DNA from: Marinimicrobium locisalis
Lineage (GTDB): Bacteria; Pseudomonadota; Gammaproteobacteria; Pseudomonadales; Cellvibrionaceae
Assembly (NCBI RefSeq): GCF_039822625.1
Contig: NZ_JBDLLG010000004.1
Location: 62,001 to 126,000 of the forward strand
Direction of reading: 5' to 3'
DNA length: 64,000 nt
Shown: one piece after another, positions 24,541-32,989 of the stretch
Position numbering within the stretch: the first letter of the stretch is position 1
How the letters are laid out: the number at the start of each line of letters is the position of its first letter
Translations under genes and position numbers: made by a program
The notes under the pieces: generated by a model
Database searches by the model: none
What the model was told of the DNA's origin: nothing
What the model saw: the letters and a program-made list of their open reading frames with translations, nothing else

Positions 24541-27255
24541 TTACAGCGATTCGAGAAAACGAATCAGGTTTCGCTTCTCCGTGCCGGACAAGGCTTGGTA
24601 GCTGTTCTTCGCCGCCAGGCCTTCTCCACCGTGCCAAAGAATCGCCTCTTCAATGGTGCGGGCGCGGCCATCGTGTAAATAGCTCCCTTCGGGGGTGCAA
24701 ACTTCGTCGCCCTGTTGCCCCGTCGGGTTAGTCACACCGCCGGTCACACAGGCGGACAGCCCCAACCCCCACAGCGGCGCGGTTCGCCACTCGGCGCCGG
24801 AAGCCTGGCCCTCACCGAGGTTATCGGCAAGCCCCGGCCCCATATCGTGCAGCAGCATATCCGTGTAGGGATGAATGGTTTGATCACGCAACTCCGCCAG
24901 GGGGTAGTGCTGACTGGTCTGGTGAGTCGGTGTGTGGCAGCCGGCGCAACCCACGTTATCGAACAAGGCCTCCCCCTGCTGAACGCCCGGGTCGTTGTAG
25001 TCACGCTGAGGCCGAACCCCCAACAGCGAGGTGTACTTCACCAAATCGGCGAGGTGATTGTCCGCGAGTTCCGCGCCACTGCTGCCACAGTCACTCTGGT
25101 TGGCCCCGCAGTCGGGTTGAGGCAGCACAGAGGTCATCACCCCGATATCTTTGTTCAGGGCGCTAGCCAACTGGTGTTCTACGCTGACGGTACCCGCTTT
25201 CCAGCCGAAGCGGCCCAGCCGGGTGTCACCGGATTGAGGGTCGAGAATACGATTGGCGCGACCGGAGATGCCATTCCCGTCGGCGTCGTTGGGGTCGGCT
25301 TGGGCCAGAATGGCGGACTCGGGAATCGCTTCTAGCAGCCCTATGCCCACCAGGTTGGGGGCGATACGCGCAGAAAAGCGCTCGGGCGTGACCCCTGCAA
25401 ACTGAAAGTTGGGCGAGCGCAGGCCGTTCTGCTCGCTCCAGCTACCGATCTTGACCTCGCCTTCACTCTGAGCGCCGTTACGGGCAAGAGGCTGCAGTAC
25501 ACGGCCCAGAGCCGGGTGCGGGTTACCGGCGGCATCGGCCACCAGGAAGGACCATTTGTCCAACGGCTCCCCCACTGCGGCTGGTGCGGCGCGACCATTG
25601 CGGTTATGACAACTGGCACAGCTGTCATTGGTGTAATGCGGCCCGGCCAAGCCCGACAGTTCATTGAAGACCGGGTTTTCGATGGGTTTTTCGTCGTGGC
25701 GACCGTCCACGAAAGAGGTGTGCAGGACCCGCCGCCCCAACATGAAAGGCTGGCCGTTATCGTAGCTCAGGTTGGTGGCCATCTGCATAAAGTGATTGTC
25801 GGTTTCCCCGGAGGTAGCGGCGTGGATAGTGGTTTCACCCCCGAGCCAGGCACTTTGGGGAATTTTTACCGAGTCCTTGACGCCACCCGCGGGTGTGGAA
25901 CCGCCCACATCCCAAGGAACCAGACCTTCCCCGACAATGTACAGGTAGGTCGTTCCGTAATAGTTTGCCCGGCCGTTAGGCACGCTGGCATCCAGAAACT
26001 GGCTGATTTCAAACTCCAGTTTGTCACCGATTTGAATCGGCCGCCCTTCGCGGCAGTTATAGCGGCGCTCCTTGTGGTAGTTCAGGTTATTCTCCACCAC
26101 CATGGTGCCGTTGTCGCAGTACTCCGCCACTGTTCCGACGCCACGATAGAACCAACGGTTTTCCGCTTCGGTATCGCTCAATTTGAATTGCGTGCGAACG
26201 TTCATGCGAACCGTGTCCCCGCCTTTGGCGACCTCATCGATAATCTCGATGCCAGCGGTGCGATCTTCCCAATAAAAACTCAGGTAGTGATCGTACGCCT
26301 GGAAGTGGTCCTCCTTGGCGTGCCGATCCCGGGCCCGGTCGGCAAAGCGAGTAATCAAGGCGGTATCCGTCTCATACTGCACCACCGGTTCCTGGGTTGT
26401 GGAGTCATCATACAGCGGCACGATTTCGCCCAGATTGGCAGAACTGCTCGAATGGCTACTCTGCTGTGAGCTGGATTGGCTGGAGGAGCTCTCACTGCTT
26501 GAACGGCTGGAGCCGTTGGCGGCAAAAATGTGACTTTGCTCTCCAGTGCTCTGCCCCACCCCGCCGGTGATAATGGTGAAATGGTAGGTCAACACATCGC
26601 CCATGCTCAGGCCGTTGATATCGTAGTACCACCCGGAGCCATTCTGCCCCATACGCACATTTTGCTGAGCCCCACCGTTAACACGGTAGTGGATGTCCAC
26701 CACGTCGCCCTCAGTCACTCGAGCCCGGGCCGTGTCACCGTCCAGCTCCTGGATGCAACCGGTACCGCAGTCGGTATTTTGTGTCGGCTCGGAACCGAAG
26801 ACCCGGAACTCCCAGATGGAGTAGCCCCAGTAGTTACCGGCGCTTCGGCTGATACCGAACATACGCACGTAGCGGTAGGTACCATTCACACTGAGCGTGT
26901 CCGTGCGCTCACCAAAGGCGCCTCCACTGCGACTGGCGAGTGTGTCCCACTGGCTACCGTCGTTGGAGGCACGAATTTCGTAGGTATCGGCATTGGCCGC
27001 TTCCCAGTCGATGACCACTTGGGATAGCTCGTAAGCTTGCCCGAGATCCACGGTCAGAGAGGAAGGGTCGGTCTGGGCCGCCGAGGCCCAGCGGGTATTA
27101 GCGTCGCCATCGATCGCGTTGTTGGCGGATAAATCCGCTGTACTGGCGGAGGCCGACTGGTTCAGCGCAACATTGGTGGTTTGCGCCACGGCGGGCACGG
27201 AGAAAATACACAGAAGCAGTGCGCCAAGCACACTTTGACGTCTAAATAAACGCAT
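24541..27255 (-). CDS. Secreted di-heme c-type oxidoreductase with carbohydrate-binding-like domains
   Basis: A protein of about 904 residues. A signal peptide (MRLFRRQSVLGALLLCIFSVPAVAQ) is followed by an F5/8-type C (discoidin/CBM32-like) domain (about 28-155; SQVVIDWEAANADTYEIRAS, YRYVRMFGISRS). Next comes a small beta-domain resembling CBM56 (about 160-245; VHYRVNGG-like IHYRVNGGAQQNV, GWYYDINGLSMGDVLTYHFT), then a poly-serine linker (about 248-273) typical of Cellvibrionales secreted enzymes. The C-terminal part has two haem sites, CASCH (546-550) and CAGCH (770-774), and the layout of the DUF1111 di-heme oxidoreductase family. The middle region (about 280-465) is unrecognised. The start ATG at 27253-27255 has GAGG upstream. 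Substrate unknown; a role in oxidative polysaccharide breakdown is inference. Confidence 0.85.
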   Translation of the reverse strand: MRLFRRQSVLGALLLCIFSVPAVAQTTNVALNQSASASTADLSANNAIDGDANTRWASAAQTDPSSLTVDLGQAYELSQVVIDWEAANADTYEIRASNDGSQWDTLASRSGGAFGERTDTLSVNGTYRYVRMFGISRSAGNYWGYSIWEFRVFGSEPTQNTDCGTGCIQELDGDTARARVTEGDVVDIHYRVNGGAQQNVRMGQNGSGWYYDINGLSMGDVLTYHFTIITGGVGQSTGEQSHIFAANGSSRSSSESSSSQSSSQQSSHSSSSANLGEIVPLYDDSTTQEPVVQYETDTALITRFADRARDRHAKEDHFQAYDHYLSFYWEDRTAGIEIIDEVAKGGDTVRMNVRTQFKLSDTEAENRWFYRGVGTVAEYCDNGTMVVENNLNYHKERRYNCREGRPIQIGDKLEFEISQFLDASVPNGRANYYGTTYLYIVGEGLVPWDVGGSTPAGGVKDSVKIPQSAWLGGETTIHAATSGETDNHFMQMATNLSYDNGQPFMLGRRVLHTSFVDGRHDEKPIENPVFNELSGLAGPHYTNDSCASCHNRNGRAAPAAVGEPLDKWSFLVADAAGNPHPALGRVLQPLARNGAQSEGEVKIGSWSEQNGLRSPNFQFAGVTPERFSARIAPNLVGIGLLEAIPESAILAQADPNDADGNGISGRANRILDPQSGDTRLGRFGWKAGTVSVEHQLASALNKDIGVMTSVLPQPDCGANQSDCGSSGAELADNHLADLVKYTSLLGVRPQRDYNDPGVQQGEALFDNVGCAGCHTPTHQTSQHYPLAELRDQTIHPYTDMLLHDMGPGLADNLGEGQASGAEWRTAPLWGLGLSACVTGGVTNPTGQQGDEVCTPEGSYLHDGRARTIEEAILWHGGEGLAAKNSYQALSGTEKRNLIRFLESL

Positions 27256-27278
27256 TCGCGGTTCCTCGCAAGTCACTG

Positions 27279-27500
27279 TTATTTATTGATTATCGGGGTT
27301 GGGTACCAATACGGGACACCCAAGCTGCGAGCTTTCTTGCTAATACCTTGGATAGGTCTTCCTTCACCACGGTTGCTGACCCACTGGCCGCAATCGCCAG
27401 GTTGTTGAACACTACCTGCTGACCCGGAGCCTAGGGATGCGGTCCGGCAGCGTCGTCCCACTTTGGGAAACGGGGTAAAGTGAACCGCGGACACCGCGAG
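27279..27500 (-). promoter_or_regulatory. Possible structured leader before the cytochrome gene
   Basis: The 309-base gap between fleQ and the cytochrome gene has no convincing gene but several short complementary arms on the minus strand: CGCGG-TGT-CCGCG (27486-27498), CAGGT/ACCTG around 27396-27416, and TTGGGT/ACCCAA near 27300-27322. A 9-base direct repeat GGGTCAGCA occurs at 27417-27425 and 27374-27382. I could not match it to a known riboswitch. A 71-codon frame here has no family resemblance and no supporting evidence. Confidence 0.25.
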
Positions 27501-27564
27501 GATGCCGATTCATTCGAGGGGGAATTGGGAAGTGGGCCCCGCCGGATGCCAGGGCCGCTGTCGT

Positions 27565-29010
27565 CTAACGTTGCAAATCGTACTTGCGCATTTTCTCTAC
27601 CAAGGTGGTACGACGCACACTCAAGCGGTCGGCCGCCCGGGCCACCACGCCACCACAGTCGTTTAACGCCTGCTGGATCAAGTCCTTTTCCAGGCTGCTG
27701 ATGTACTCGCGCAGATCGATGCCTTGTTCGGGTAACAAGGGAGTGTCGCTCATGCTGACATAACCGGCTTGAGGAGTAGCCTCGGCTTCCTTCTCGGCAC
27801 CAAAGTCCTCTTCAGCGACATCCACATGGCGATACTTCGCGGGTAAGTCTTGCACGCCCACTACACCATAGGGATGCATGATCGCCATTCGCTCCACCAG
27901 GTTGGCGAGCTCCCGCACATTGCCGCTCCAGGGGTGACGGCACAGTGACAGTATCGCGGCGGAGTTAAACCGAATGGAACCGCGATCCTCGCTTTCGAGA
28001 CGGGAAATCAGCTCATTGATCAGCAACGGTATGTCTTCGGACCGCTCCTTCAGCGCCGGCAACTCGATCGGGAAGACGTTCAGACGATAGAACAAGTCCT
28101 CACGGAACCGGTCCTCGGAGATCATGCCTTCCAAGTCCCGGTGAGTGGCGGCAATGACCCGGACATCCACCGTGGTGGTCTTATTGCTGCCCACCCGTTC
28201 AAAACTCCGCTCCTGCAACACCCGAAGAATTTTCACCTGCATATTAAGCGGCATGTCCCCGATTTCATCGAGAAAAAGGGTGCCGCCTTCCGCCAACTCA
28301 AAGCGCCCCGCCCGCGAGCTTATAGCACCGGTAAAGGCGCCCTTCTCGTGGCCGAACAGCTCGCTCTCCAGCAACTCCGCCGGAATGGCACCACAGTTGA
28401 CCGGAACGAAGGGTTTTTCGCGACGGGGGGAGCTGTAATGAAGGTTACGAGCCACCACTTCCTTCCCGGTGCCGGACTCACCGGTAATGAGTACCGAGAC
28501 GTCTTTATCCGCCACTTGGGCCATCATATCGCGGACTTGCTGAATTTCCCGGCTGGTGCCCACCAGGCTGCGGAACAAGTGTACCGGCCGACGGGTGGGT
28601 TGGCGGCGATTCGCTTGCTGAGCCTGGCGGTATAGCTGGGCCCGATGGAGGGTATCCAGCAGCTGATTATAGGCCGGTGGCATGCTTATGGTGGCGATGA
28701 CCATCCGCGACAGTTCTGCGGGGGCCCCTTCGGGCAAGGCTCTCTCCTCCAACAGGATGACCGGGACGTCCTCCTGGCGCTGGCGAATGTCCTTAAGTTG
28801 CGCCTCCAACTCAGAGGGCTTGGGGGTCTGTCCAAGAAATAGGGCGGTCACCCCACGCTCGCCCTCCTCCCCTTCGTTGTCGTGGACGTCATGCCAACCA
28901 TCCCAGCCGGCTTCCAGCGCCATATTACCCAAAAACTCCAGGATAATCGCCAATTCCCTGCGTCGCTTCTCGTTATCGTCCACCACCAAAACACGTGTGT
29001 TTCGCCACAT
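27565..29010 (-). CDS. fleQ: Flagellar master regulator FleQ (FlrA type)
   Basis: FleQ activates sigma54 flagellar promoters and, in Pseudomonas, also controls exopolysaccharide genes in response to c-di-GMP. The 481-residue protein has an atypical receiver (1-120) that keeps VVDDNEKRRREL but lacks an aspartate at the usual phospho-site (GVTALFLGQ). The LFRS c-di-GMP motif is at 145-148 (RPVHLFRSLVG), Walker A GESGTGKE at 177-184 and GAFTGA at 224-229. A Fis-type HTH ends the protein (RAADRLSVRRTTLVEKMRKYDLQR). It is monocistronic here, between fliT and the cytochrome gene. Confidence 0.96.
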   Translation of the reverse strand: MWRNTRVLVVDDNEKRRRELAIILEFLGNMALEAGWDGWHDVHDNEGEEGERGVTALFLGQTPKPSELEAQLKDIRQRQEDVPVILLEERALPEGAPAELSRMVIATISMPPAYNQLLDTLHRAQLYRQAQQANRRQPTRRPVHLFRSLVGTSREIQQVRDMMAQVADKDVSVLITGESGTGKEVVARNLHYSSPRREKPFVPVNCGAIPAELLESELFGHEKGAFTGAISSRAGRFELAEGGTLFLDEIGDMPLNMQVKILRVLQERSFERVGSNKTTTVDVRVIAATHRDLEGMISEDRFREDLFYRLNVFPIELPALKERSEDIPLLINELISRLESEDRGSIRFNSAAILSLCRHPWSGNVRELANLVERMAIMHPYGVVGVQDLPAKYRHVDVAEEDFGAEKEAEATPQAGYVSMSDTPLLPEQGIDLREYISSLEKDLIQQALNDCGGVVARAADRLSVRRTTLVEKMRKYDLQR

Positions 29011-29084
29011 TCGACTAGGCCCTTCTGTACTTTCTTGTCATCGACACCGAGAGCCCCCCGCTCACGAGCCGGACCTGTTAACAA

Positions 29085-29113
29085 CTAATAGTCGACCAGG
29101 CCACACCAGTCAA
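29085..29113 (-). promoter_or_regulatory. Candidate sigma70 promoter of fleQ
   Basis: Minus strand TTGACT (29113-29108), 17-base spacer, TATTAG (29090-29085). Predicted start near 29078, leader about 68 bases. A second weaker candidate, TTGCCC (29233-29228) with CAGAAT (29210-29205) and a 17-base spacer, lies upstream. Confidence 0.5.
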
Positions 29114-29179
29114 ATAACCGTCGGTTTTGACACCGACGCCGATATTTTGAAAGGGCGGATTTTGACGACTTGCAATTTA

Positions 29180-29195
29180 TGTGACTTGTATCACA
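29180..29195. promoter_or_regulatory. Perfect CRP/Vfr-type site upstream of fleQ
   Basis: TGTGACTTGTATCACA is the full TGTGA-N6-TCACA palindrome. It is centred about 109 bases upstream of the nearer sigma70 start and directly downstream of the weaker upstream -10. In P. aeruginosa Vfr binds the fleQ promoter and represses it. Which effect holds here depends on the promoter used. Confidence 0.72.
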
Positions 29196-29327
29196 AAAGA
29201 AGAGATTCTGGCAGGGTTTTCCATCATGGGCAATCCCGACTGACGGAAAAGTGACGAGTTTAATGTCAAATTTTTGGGTGTCGCGACTCGAGGGGGAAGG
29301 TGAAGCGCGCCCTATCGCCCCGTGGGG

Positions 29328-29603
29328 CTACAGAGCCAGCGACAACACCTCCTGGTGGCAACGGTCTATCAGGTTGGCGTAAACGCCCTTGAGCTCGCTC
29401 AGTACCCGTACCAGGGCAGAACGGTCTTCGCGGTTGGCCGCAATCACTCGCTCAACCAGGCCGGCACAGGCCCTATCCAGCTCGCGCACTCGCGGCCAAT
29501 CTTCGGCGCGCAGCGCCTTGACCAGCTCACGCCGCAGCTCGGCGATCTGGCCAAGGCCGGCGTCGCCTTGGTAATCGGGGGTAGGCACCGCCTGCAAAGC
29601 CAT
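29328..29603 (-). CDS. fliT: FliT/FleP-like flagellar chaperone
   Basis: A 91-residue helical protein directly after fliS (2-base gap), the standard place for FliT, the export chaperone of the FliD cap; the Pseudomonas counterpart is FleP. It shows the loose family pattern of an N-terminal helix with EDWPRVRELDRACAGLVERV and a C-terminal helix (LVRVLSELKGVYANLIDRC). I place the start at the ATG 29601-29603 because GAGGAGG lies about 10 bases upstream; a longer frame upstream overlaps fliS. The call relies partly on position. Confidence 0.75.
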   Translation of the reverse strand: MALQAVPTPDYQGDAGLGQIAELRRELVKALRAEDWPRVRELDRACAGLVERVIAANREDRSALVRVLSELKGVYANLIDRCHQEVLSLAL

Positions 29604-29605
29604 GA

Positions 29606-30001
29606 TCAGCGAACCTCCTCGGCAATGGCGTCCCAGCCGCTTTTCAGCTCGCCCAGCAGGCGGGCACACTCGTCCAGGCGCTCGACGCTGTTCTTGTAGT
29701 TCGCCTCAGTCAAGGCGCGGATGATGTAGTCGTACAGCTCGTTGAGCTCATCGGCCAGTTCGCCCTCTTCTTTCTTTTCTTTCAGGCTGCCCTGCAAGCC
29801 GTCGACAATATTGATGGCCTTTTGGATTCGCTCGCCCTTGCGCGCGATCTGGCCCTGCTGCATGGCGCCCTTGGCCTGAGCGATGCGTTCAAGCGCCCCT
29901 TCAAACAGCATTTGAATCAGTCGATGGGGGGAGGCGTCGAGGACGCTGGATTGAACCTTGACGGAAGAGTAATTCTGAGCAGCGCGAGCGTAGGCGTTCA
30001 T
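29606..30001 (-). CDS. fliS: Flagellin export chaperone FliS
   Basis: FliS binds the C-terminus of flagellin and stops premature polymerisation. The product is 131 residues, starting MNAYARAAQNYSSVKVQSSV with the conserved DASPHRLIQMLFEGALERIAQAKGAM and the C-terminal SVERLDECARLLGELKSGWDAI. The ATG 29999-30001 has GGAG at good spacing; the longer frame to 30121 is unlikely. fliD, its usual upstream neighbour, is separated by the plus-strand glycosylation genes. Confidence 0.95.
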   Translation of the reverse strand: MNAYARAAQNYSSVKVQSSVLDASPHRLIQMLFEGALERIAQAKGAMQQGQIARKGERIQKAINIVDGLQGSLKEKKEEGELADELNELYDYIIRALTEANYKNSVERLDECARLLGELKSGWDAIAEEVR

Positions 30002-30062
30002 TCCGGATCTCCGCGAAGTTAAGTGAATAGGCTGTATCGCCATTTTCGTTGTGTCTAACTTT

Positions 30063-30089
30063 ATAGCGGCGGCCCCGGCAGAAGCTTTA
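30063..30089 (-). promoter_or_regulatory. Sigma28 (FliA) promoter of fliS
   Basis: Minus-strand TAAAGCTT (30089-30082), 11-base spacer, GCCGCTAT (30070-30063), close to TAAAGTTT-N11-GCCGATAA. Predicted start near 30056. It allows fliS and fliT to be expressed with the filament genes although fliD is distant. The rest of the 318-base gap to 30320 shows only the short tandem repeat. Confidence 0.65.
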
Positions 30090-30276
30090 AGGGTTAGGGT
30101 GAAAAAATTTATCGGCTCCAAGAGCTATCGATACCCCTGCGCTTATAACGACTAGCCATTTGCAGTTGGCCTTGCCGTGCGCCCTCCCCGCCCCCTTCTC
30201 CCCCTGAAGCCGATTTACCTGTAGTAAACTCTTACCAGTCAACAAAAATACCGCAAACCAGGGGCTCTGTCCCCAG

Positions 30277-30310
30277 CTCTGCCAACTCTGCCAACTCTGC
30301 CAACTCTGAA
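30277..30310 (+). repeat. 9-bp tandem repeat before the glycosylation genes
   Basis: Three exact copies of CTCTGCCAA (30277-30303) plus a partial fourth copy end just before the AAAGG ribosome binding site of the gene at 30320. Copy-number change would alter the spacing between a promoter and that gene. Confidence 0.85.
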
Positions 30311-30319
30311 AGGTACCGT

Positions 30320-31936
30320 ATGGCCCCCGTTCGAGTAATCCTACAAGCCAGAACCGACTCGACCCGGCTTCCCGCCAAGGCGCTCTTACCGATTGCGGGT
30401 GTACCTAGCGCCGTACTCGCCGCAAAACGCGCCGCCAACCGGGGGCACGAGGTCCTTCTAGCCACCACATCCCGACCCGTGGACGACGAGCTGGCCGAAA
30501 TGGCTTCTCGCGAGGGCATCAACACTTTCCGAGGGCCCGCGGAGAACGTGAGGTTACGGTTCATTGAAGCTTGCTCAGACATGAATAATGACTCCACCAT
30601 AGTCAGGCTCACGGCCGACAACTTACTGCCCGACGGCGACCTGATTGAACAGTGCATCACGTTTTTACACCAGCATAACCTGGACTACGTCAATACGGAG
30701 GCACTCTTTGGGGCTTGCCCCTACGGGCTGTCGGTCGAAGCCTTCCGGCTAGGCGCCCTAAAACGATCTGTCGCGTCTTCCCATAGTTCATTCGATCAGG
30801 AACACGTCACGCCTCCATTGCGCAGCATGGCAGCCGCCGACTTCCCCACCCCGCACTCGTTCCCCGAAACGCTGGCGAGTTTGCGTTGCACCATGGACAC
30901 TTTTGAAGACTACCTCAATGTGTCGGCCGCCTTTCGTGGCGCCCCCAACCCGGTCGCCATGGGCTGGAAAGAGCTTCTGTTTTGGTTTCCACACCCGGAT
31001 GGCTCTCCGACAGCACCCTATGGGAAACCCCGCTTGGTGCTGGGAACGGCTCAGCTAGCGGCTCCTTATGGAACCATCCGACAAACCGCTCCCCCCTCCC
31101 CTTCAGAAGCCGTTGATCTCGTTCGCGCGGCGATTGACCACGGCGTGCGTACCATCGACACCGCTAGCGCTTACTCCGGCTCTGAGCGATTAGTCGGCCG
31201 GGCCACCGAAGGCGCTTACCGTTTAAAAAGCCACATCGTTACCAAGCTATCCCCACTCTCAACGGTCCCTCCCGAGGCCTCTTCCGAGCTCGCGAGCAGT
31301 GCGGCGGAGAACAGCATTCTTCGCTCACTGGTGGCGCTCGGCGGCGAAAAGAAACCTTCCATTTTGTTACACCGCTTTCAACACAAAAAGGCATGGAATG
31401 GCGCGGTTTGGCAAACTCTTCTACGCTTTAAAGAAGAAGGTCTCGTCGAGGCGGTGGGCGTTTCGGTTCAAACCCCAAAAGAAGCGCTGGAAGCCCTTGA
31501 GGACCGCCAGGTCAGGCTCATCCAAATACCCTACAATTTACTGGACTGGCGGTGGGAGGGGTTTGCTGAGACATTAAAGACGAAGGAAAATCCGCCAGAG
31601 GTCCACGCCAGGAGCCTTTTCTTGCAAGGGATATTGTTAGGCGAGCTCGATAGATGGCCGGTGATTGACGGAGCAGACCCAAAGGACATCCTGAGCCAAC
31701 TTAATCACTTCGTAGCGGAATTTCACAGAGAGTCTTTGGCTGACTTGTGCGTGGCCTGGGCGAGATCAAAGTCCTGGCTTGACGGCCTGGTCATCGGTAT
31801 GGAAAACCATTCCCAGCTATACAGCAATCTTCGTTTGTTCAAGACCCAACCCCTGACACCCGCACAGGCCGACAAACTCTCGGCGCAGGTCGGCAGGGTT
31901 CCGGAGAGGCTTCTAAACCCCGCCCTTTGGGTGTAG
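30320..31936 (+). CDS. Fused cytidylyltransferase (SpsF-like) and aldo/keto reductase
   Basis: A 538-residue fusion. Residues 1-225 form a CMP-sugar synthetase-like domain (VILQARTDSTRLPAKALLPIAG, the SpsF nucleotide-binding start; RLTADNLLPDGDLIEQC). Residues 230-538 are an aldo/keto reductase with the full catalytic tetrad: Asp and Tyr in TIDTASAYSGSE, Lys in HIVTKLSP and His in ILLHRFQ. AAAGG lies 6 bases before the ATG. It starts a plus-strand run with an SDR and a Maf gene, so it probably acts in making or modifying the flagellin sugar. Its cytidylyltransferase half could replace the missing PseF, or serve a second nonulosonic-type sugar. The substrate cannot be read from sequence. Confidence 0.8.
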   Translation: MAPVRVILQARTDSTRLPAKALLPIAGVPSAVLAAKRAANRGHEVLLATTSRPVDDELAEMASREGINTFRGPAENVRLRFIEACSDMNNDSTIVRLTADNLLPDGDLIEQCITFLHQHNLDYVNTEALFGACPYGLSVEAFRLGALKRSVASSHSSFDQEHVTPPLRSMAAADFPTPHSFPETLASLRCTMDTFEDYLNVSAAFRGAPNPVAMGWKELLFWFPHPDGSPTAPYGKPRLVLGTAQLAAPYGTIRQTAPPSPSEAVDLVRAAIDHGVRTIDTASAYSGSERLVGRATEGAYRLKSHIVTKLSPLSTVPPEASSELASSAAENSILRSLVALGGEKKPSILLHRFQHKKAWNGAVWQTLLRFKEEGLVEAVGVSVQTPKEALEALEDRQVRLIQIPYNLLDWRWEGFAETLKTKENPPEVHARSLFLQGILLGELDRWPVIDGADPKDILSQLNHFVAEFHRESLADLCVAWARSKSWLDGLVIGMENHSQLYSNLRLFKTQPLTPAQADKLSAQVGRVPERLLNPALWV

Positions 31937-31972
31937 CCTTGTAACAATCGGTAAGGTGATGGCTGTCGCACT

Positions 31973-32770
31973 ATGTTTCGTTTGGACGGAAAAGTAGCTC
32001 TGGTGACGGGGGGGAGCGGTTGGCTCGGAGCCCCCATGGTAAGCAGTCTTTGCCAGGCTGGAGCCCACGTTGTGTTTTTGGGACGACAATTGGCTCCTCT
32101 GGTACAGCTAAAAGAAGACCTTGATCATCAAGCGCTCTCGTCAGAATATTTTCAAGCGGACATTACCAACGCCAGCGACATAGCAGAACTCGCTCAGTAC
32201 CTCACGCAGAAGTTTGGATACCTCGACATAATAGTCAACAATGCCCACTCCAGCGTCACTTCCAAAACCGGGCTCGACGCTTCGCCAGAGTCGTTCTCTG
32301 AGGCCGTCAATGGGTCCGTCTCCCCCATCTGGAGAATTGTCACCGAGCTGATGGAGCTTCTTAAAAAAGCGGTCGCCATCAATGGCGATGCGTCGGTAAT
32401 CAACATCGCCTCCATGTACGGATCGGTCAGCCCGGATCCGGCCCTCTACGAATCAACGTCCGAACCCTACAACCCGCCCTACTACGGAAGCGCCAAGAGT
32501 GGCATTATTCAACTTACACGGTGGCTGGCGGCGCATTTGGGGCGTGAACACATTCGAGTAAACGCCATAAGCCCCGGCCCCTTCCCTCAATGGGATAAGA
32601 CCGAGCGGGCCCCCGACTTCACCCGTGCGCTGAGCATGAAAACAGCGCTGGGCCGGGTGGGCTCACGTCAGGAAATTGGCGGGGCCGTGGTTTTTCTGGC
32701 CAGCGCCCAGGCCAGCTTCATTACCGGCATTGATCTCCCGGTGGACGGCGGCTGGACGGCGTTCAGATGA
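31973..32770 (+). CDS. Short-chain dehydrogenase/reductase (PtmA-like)
   Basis: A 265-residue classical SDR. It has the nucleotide-binding TGGSGWLG near residue 12, NNAHS (the usual NNAG position), the catalytic serine in INIASMYGSVS, the YxxxK pair in YYGSAKSG, and the C-terminal PVDGGWTAFR. SDRs of this type (Campylobacter PtmA) are found in flagellin glycosylation loci. It follows the fusion gene by 36 bases and precedes maf, so a role in flagellin sugar synthesis is likely. The 219 bases after it contain no recognised element. Confidence 0.82.
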   Translation: MFRLDGKVALVTGGSGWLGAPMVSSLCQAGAHVVFLGRQLAPLVQLKEDLDHQALSSEYFQADITNASDIAELAQYLTQKFGYLDIIVNNAHSSVTSKTGLDASPESFSEAVNGSVSPIWRIVTELMELLKKAVAINGDASVINIASMYGSVSPDPALYESTSEPYNPPYYGSAKSGIIQLTRWLAAHLGREHIRVNAISPGPFPQWDKTERAPDFTRALSMKTALGRVGSRQEIGGAVVFLASAQASFITGIDLPVDGGWTAFR

Positions 32771-32989
32771 GCACTCGTGCTATGGGGCCCAACGTTTTGG
32801 CCTTTTACATGCCGCCGTTACCACGGATCTTGCTTCCGGTCAGTCACTTCACGGTGTCGACTTAAGGTGGCATGCGCCTTGCTTAAGGTTAACGTGACAT
32901 ATGCCTTGGCCATTGGTAGCGGCAAGCATACCTGGCCAGGTAACCTTCTCTGATGCATGTATTATTTCAAACGGAAAAAGCGGCATACT

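Noticed and set aside
25516..26469. 317-codon plus-strand frame opposite the cytochrome gene
   Set aside because: Antisense shadow; the minus frame has signal peptide, haem motifs and domain structure.
27279..27494. 71-codon minus-strand frame upstream of the cytochrome gene
   Set aside because: No family resemblance, no clear ribosome site, composition like non-coding sequence with repeats.
27279..27500. c-di-GMP-I riboswitch before the cytochrome gene (GTGGGACGAC stretch)
   Set aside because: The conserved GGGACGCAAAGCC and the paired GGUAGC-GGGUUACC halves are missing; only a short resemblance.
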